This document shows, piece by piece, positions 4,231-6,760 of a stretch of DNA of 6,760 nt. The notes under the pieces are model-generated. The model was not told the origin of the DNA, made no database searches, and worked only from the letters and a program-made list of their open reading frames with translations. This stretch comes from Caldifarciminota bacterium (GTDB taxonomy: Bacteria; Hydrothermota; E44-bin80), in assembly GCA_023127905.1 (NCBI GenBank), contig JAGMEZ010000271.1, positions 1-6,760 on the forward strand, in the 5' to 3' direction. The position numbers and the translations under genes were made by a program. Each line of letters starts with the position of its first letter. The stretch's first letter is position 1.

Positions 4231-6760
4231 GAAAGAAAAAGGCGTCCTCATCATAGGTGGGGGAATAGCAGGCTCCCAGGCAGCACTTGATCTTGCTGAA
4301 CAGGACCTTAGGGTTTATCTCGTTGAAAAAACACCAAGTGTTGGTGGAAGGATGGCACAGCTTGACAAGTGCTTCCCTTCTATGGATTGCTCAATATGAA
4401 TTCTCGGTCCAAAGATGATGGATGTCGGTCGACATTCAGGAATCAAACTCTTCAGCAACAGTGAAGTCGTAAAGGTAGAGGGAGAAGAAGGAAATTTCAA
4501 AGTAAGCATTTTAAATAAAGCACGGTACGTAGACATAGATACATGTACCGGTTGCGGTGACTGCGAGAAAGTCTGTCCGGTTGTAAAGCCGAATGATTTT
4601 GAGGTTGGGTTAGGCGTAAGAAAAGCAATATACCGACCATTCCCACAGGCGGTTCCGTCTGCATATATAAGAGATGCTGATGATTGTCTTGGCTCATTGC
4701 CCCTCGCTTGTACGAAATGTCAAGAAGCCTGTGAACCTGGAAGTATCAACTACGATGATAAGGACAAAATTATTGATGTCAACGCTGGTTCTATTATTGT
4801 GGCAACTGGCATTGATTACTATGATCCACGTGAAGCAAGTGAATACGGTTATACACGATTCGAGAATGTAGTAACCAGTTTTGAGCTTGAGAGAATACTA
4901 TCAGCTGGTGGTCCCACAAGAGGTGCATTAATAAGAATTACTGATGATAAACCTCCAAAAAGGGTTGCTTTCATTCAATGCGTTGGATCACGGAATAAGA
5001 AAAGGGATATAGATTACTGTAGTCGAATCTGTTGCATGAATGCAATAAAGGATAGTCTTATTGTGAGGGAACTCTTCCCTGATGCTGAAATTATTGTTTT
5101 TTACATAGATATTAGGGCGTTTGGAAAAGGATTCGAAGAATTTTACAATCGATCCGTTGAAGAAGGGGTACAGTACATTAGAAGCAAACCTTCAAAAATC
5201 GTTGAGGATCCAAAAACAGGAGACCTCATACTATCATACGAGGATACAGAAACAGCCGAAGTAAAAGAGATTACTGTTGATCTTGCTGTTCTCTCCTCTG
5301 CCCTTGTTCCACATGAAGGTACACGAAAACTTGCCGAGGTACTTGGAATAGATGTTGATACAGACGGATTCTTTACAATGATGGATTCCTGTTCAAGACC
5401 CATGGAATCTACACGCGGCGGTGTCTTTCTATGCGGTTGCAATACTGCGCCAAAAGATATAACAGATTCCATCGCTGAAGCCTGCGGTGCTGCTCTTAAA
5501 TCTTCCATCTCCGTTATCGATTCAAAACTTGAAAAGATTCCCGAAGAGATAGAACCTCTTGAGACAGAAGGAGAACCCCGTATTGGTGTTTTTGTATGCC
5601 ACTGTGGATTAAATATTGCGGGACTTCTTGATTGTCCTGCGCTTGCAGATTATGCAAGCAAACTATCAGATGTTGTCTATTCAACTAACCTGCTATTCGC
5701 TTGCTCCGAGTCAAATCAGCGAGACGTACAGGATGCGATAAAAGAGCACAATCTTACAAGGGTTGTAGTTGCTGCCTGTACACCAAAAACACATGAGCCT
5801 GTTTTTAGAGAGAATTTAAGGAAGGTTGGACTTAATCCATATCTATTCGAGATGGTAAACATAAGAGACCAGTGTTCCTGGGTGCATACAAAAGACCCTG
5901 TGGGTGCGATGGAAAAGGCAAAGGATTTGATCCGAATGGGCGTTGCACGATCTAAATTACTGAAACCTCTCGAATCCAAGGAAATGGATGTTGGGCAGGA
6001 TGTTCTTGTTATCGGTGCAGGAATTGCAGGCATTGAGACTGCAATAGACCTTTCTTTAAGAGGTTTCAAGGTTTACCTTGTTGAAAAAGAAAAAGAGTTA
6101 GGTGGAAGAGTCAAAGCTCTTGCTACAACATATCCAAGTGGAAAATCTGGAAAAGAACTCATTGAAGAGCGCATCCGTGCGCTTGAGAAAACCGATGTAA
6201 TAGTTCTCACCGAAACTACAGTAAAAAATGCAAACGGCTTTGTTGGTCATTTTAATATTATCCTTGAAACTGTTGTAGGTCAGAAGATTGCCGAAAAAAA
6301 TATATCAGCCGGGGCTATCGTTGTAGCAATTGGTTCTGACATCTACAATCCTTCGGGAAAATACTACTACGGTTCATTTAAAAACGTATTAACGAATATG
6401 GAATTGGAAAATTTTCTCCTTGAAAATAAAGATATTGAAATCGGAGGTAGGAAACCCGAAACCATTGCATACATCCAATGCGTTGGTTCAAGGGGTGATG
6501 AAGGCAATTCGGGGTGTTCAAGGTACTGCTGCCAGGCAGCAATAAAGCAAGCAATTACATTGCGCGAGAAAGGAATAAATGTTGTAATATTCAATAAAGA
6601 TATAAGGGTTTATAGCAAAGGTGCTGAAAGGATGTACAGGAAGGCACGGGAAATGGGCGTTCTTTTCCTCCACTACGACGACGACAATTTACCACGCATA
6701 ACAGGCAAAGATAAAGCAGAGCAAATTACCATTGTAAGTAAACCATTAAAAAAGGAACTT
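4202..6760 (+). CDS. hdrA: HdrA-family selenoprotein (tandem double-FAD HdrA), 3'-truncated by window
   Basis: Reading TGA 4397-4399 as an amino acid gives 853 residues, open to the window edge. HdrA proteins are cytoplasmic FAD/[4Fe-4S] subunits of heterodisulfide-reductase-type complexes that split or merge electrons between ferredoxin and other carriers. First half: Rossmann GGGIAG (19-24), [19 protein letters not shown] with C63 and Sec66, ILGPKM, a ferredoxin motif [12 protein letters not shown] (C115, C118, C121, C125), a second set with wider first spacing (C162, C170, C173, C177), and the unusual HdrA cluster motif C260, C273, C277-C278. Next comes the domain normally at the HdrA N-terminus, with VCHCG (C466, C468), CTPKTHEP and QCSWVH. 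Then a second FAD domain: GAGIAG (605-610) and a second cluster motif (C760, C772, C776-C777), but without the Sec loop or ferredoxin insert. It overlaps the gamma gene by 29 bases, suggesting electron exchange with Kor. A gene caller would probably split it, restarting at ATG 4415. The rival reading is a broken gene. Confidence 0.88.
4397..4399 (+). other. In-frame UGA, probable selenocysteine codon (Sec66 of HdrA)
   Basis: The TGA falls in DCSI-x-ILGPKM, where cysteine HdrA proteins read DCSxCILxPKM, so it replaces the second Cys of a CxxC pair (C63-S-I-U66). The frame continues past it without another stop for 787 codons with full HdrA similarity. TGA is a true stop in three neighbouring genes (849-851, 2935-2937, 3693-3695), so general UGA reassignment is unlikely. 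Sec-containing HdrA is known in methanogens and, as I recall, in some deltaproteobacteria. Confidence 0.88.
4400..4443 (+). promoter_or_regulatory. Bacterial-type SECIS-like hairpin just after the UGA
   Basis: An eight-pair stem, 4419-4426 with 4431-4438 (one G-U pair), closes a GGTC loop at 4427-4430. The loop begins 28 bases after the UGA, inside the spacing I recall for bacterial SECIS elements (roughly 16-37 bases), and the GGUC matches the apical loop core of E. coli fdhF. A short lower helix, 4400-4404 with 4439-4443, begins directly after the UGA and leaves a 14-base bulge on the 5' side. It overlaps the codons for [15 protein letters not shown]. Unlike fdhF there is no bulged U in the upper stem. 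Its role would be to bind SelB and recruit Sec-tRNA. Confidence 0.72.

Larger units (their letters stand above)
4241..6760 (+). repeat. Internal duplication of the HdrA FAD/cluster domain
   Basis: Within hdrA, copy 1 (from residue 14) and copy 2 (from about residue 598) each have a Rossmann GxGIAG, VYLVEK, a GGR segment, and IQCVGSR followed by C-x3-CC. The IQCVGSR cysteines are exactly 500 residues apart (260 and 760). Copy 2 lacks the Sec loop and the ferredoxin insert and is cut by the window edge. Confidence 0.82.

Noticed and set aside
4202..4399. hdrA as a pseudogene broken by a premature stop
   Set aside because: The stop is exactly at a conserved Cys position, no other stop or frameshift follows for the rest of the window, and a SECIS-like hairpin lies just downstream. 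A random nonsense mutation at this site is possible but less likely.
5143..5508. Minus-strand open frame of 121 codons inside hdrA (similarly 5716-6069 and others)
   Set aside because: It lies antisense to well-conserved HdrA coding sequence, has no recognisable motif, and is a shadow of the real gene.

Overview
This window looks like one dense, AT-rich operon from a strict anaerobe, with every gene on the + strand. The genes are joined by ATGA-type or short overlaps and have clear Shine-Dalgarno (SD) sequences. They encode 2-oxoacid:ferredoxin oxidoreductase (OFOR/Kor) subunits followed by a long HdrA-type flavin/iron-sulfur protein. The lineage cannot be fixed from this sequence. A selenocysteine hairpin lying inside the coding region, just after the UGA, would be the bacterial arrangement and would suit a Desulfobacterota-like or other syntrophic/sulfate-reducing bacterium. 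An archaeon with its SECIS in the 3' UTR, outside the window, is not excluded.

Layout: (1) 1-851, 3' part of an OFOR alpha subunit (alpha-1), cut by the window edge. (2) 848-1663, an intact-looking OFOR beta subunit (beta-1). (3) 1708-2937, a second, complete alpha subunit (alpha-2) with a TTG start behind a strong SD. (4) 2934-3695, a second beta-like subunit (beta-2) that is an intact reading frame but has lost all four iron-sulfur cysteines and most of the TPP site. (5) 3688-4230, the gamma subunit with a GTG start. (6) 4202 to the window end, an HdrA-family protein interrupted by one in-frame TGA at 4397-4399 where the family has a conserved cysteine; beyond it the frame is open to the end. 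No stretch of 300 bases lacks a gene; the largest gap is 44 bases (1664-1707).

Inferred function: the Kor subunits oxidatively decarboxylate a 2-oxoacid (or run in reverse) with CoA and pass electrons to ferredoxin. The adjacent HdrA could exchange these electrons with other carriers through its FAD and clusters, possibly by flavin-based bifurcation or confurcation. HdrB/C-like partners, if any, are not in the window.

The two points most worth attention are the probable selenocysteine in HdrA, which ordinary gene callers would split into two genes, and the duplicated alpha-beta pair with complementary damage: alpha-1 has an altered substrate loop and beta-2 has no cofactor sites, while alpha-2 and beta-1 look intact. 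This suggests an asymmetric complex with one active site and one structural or regulatory pseudo-site.
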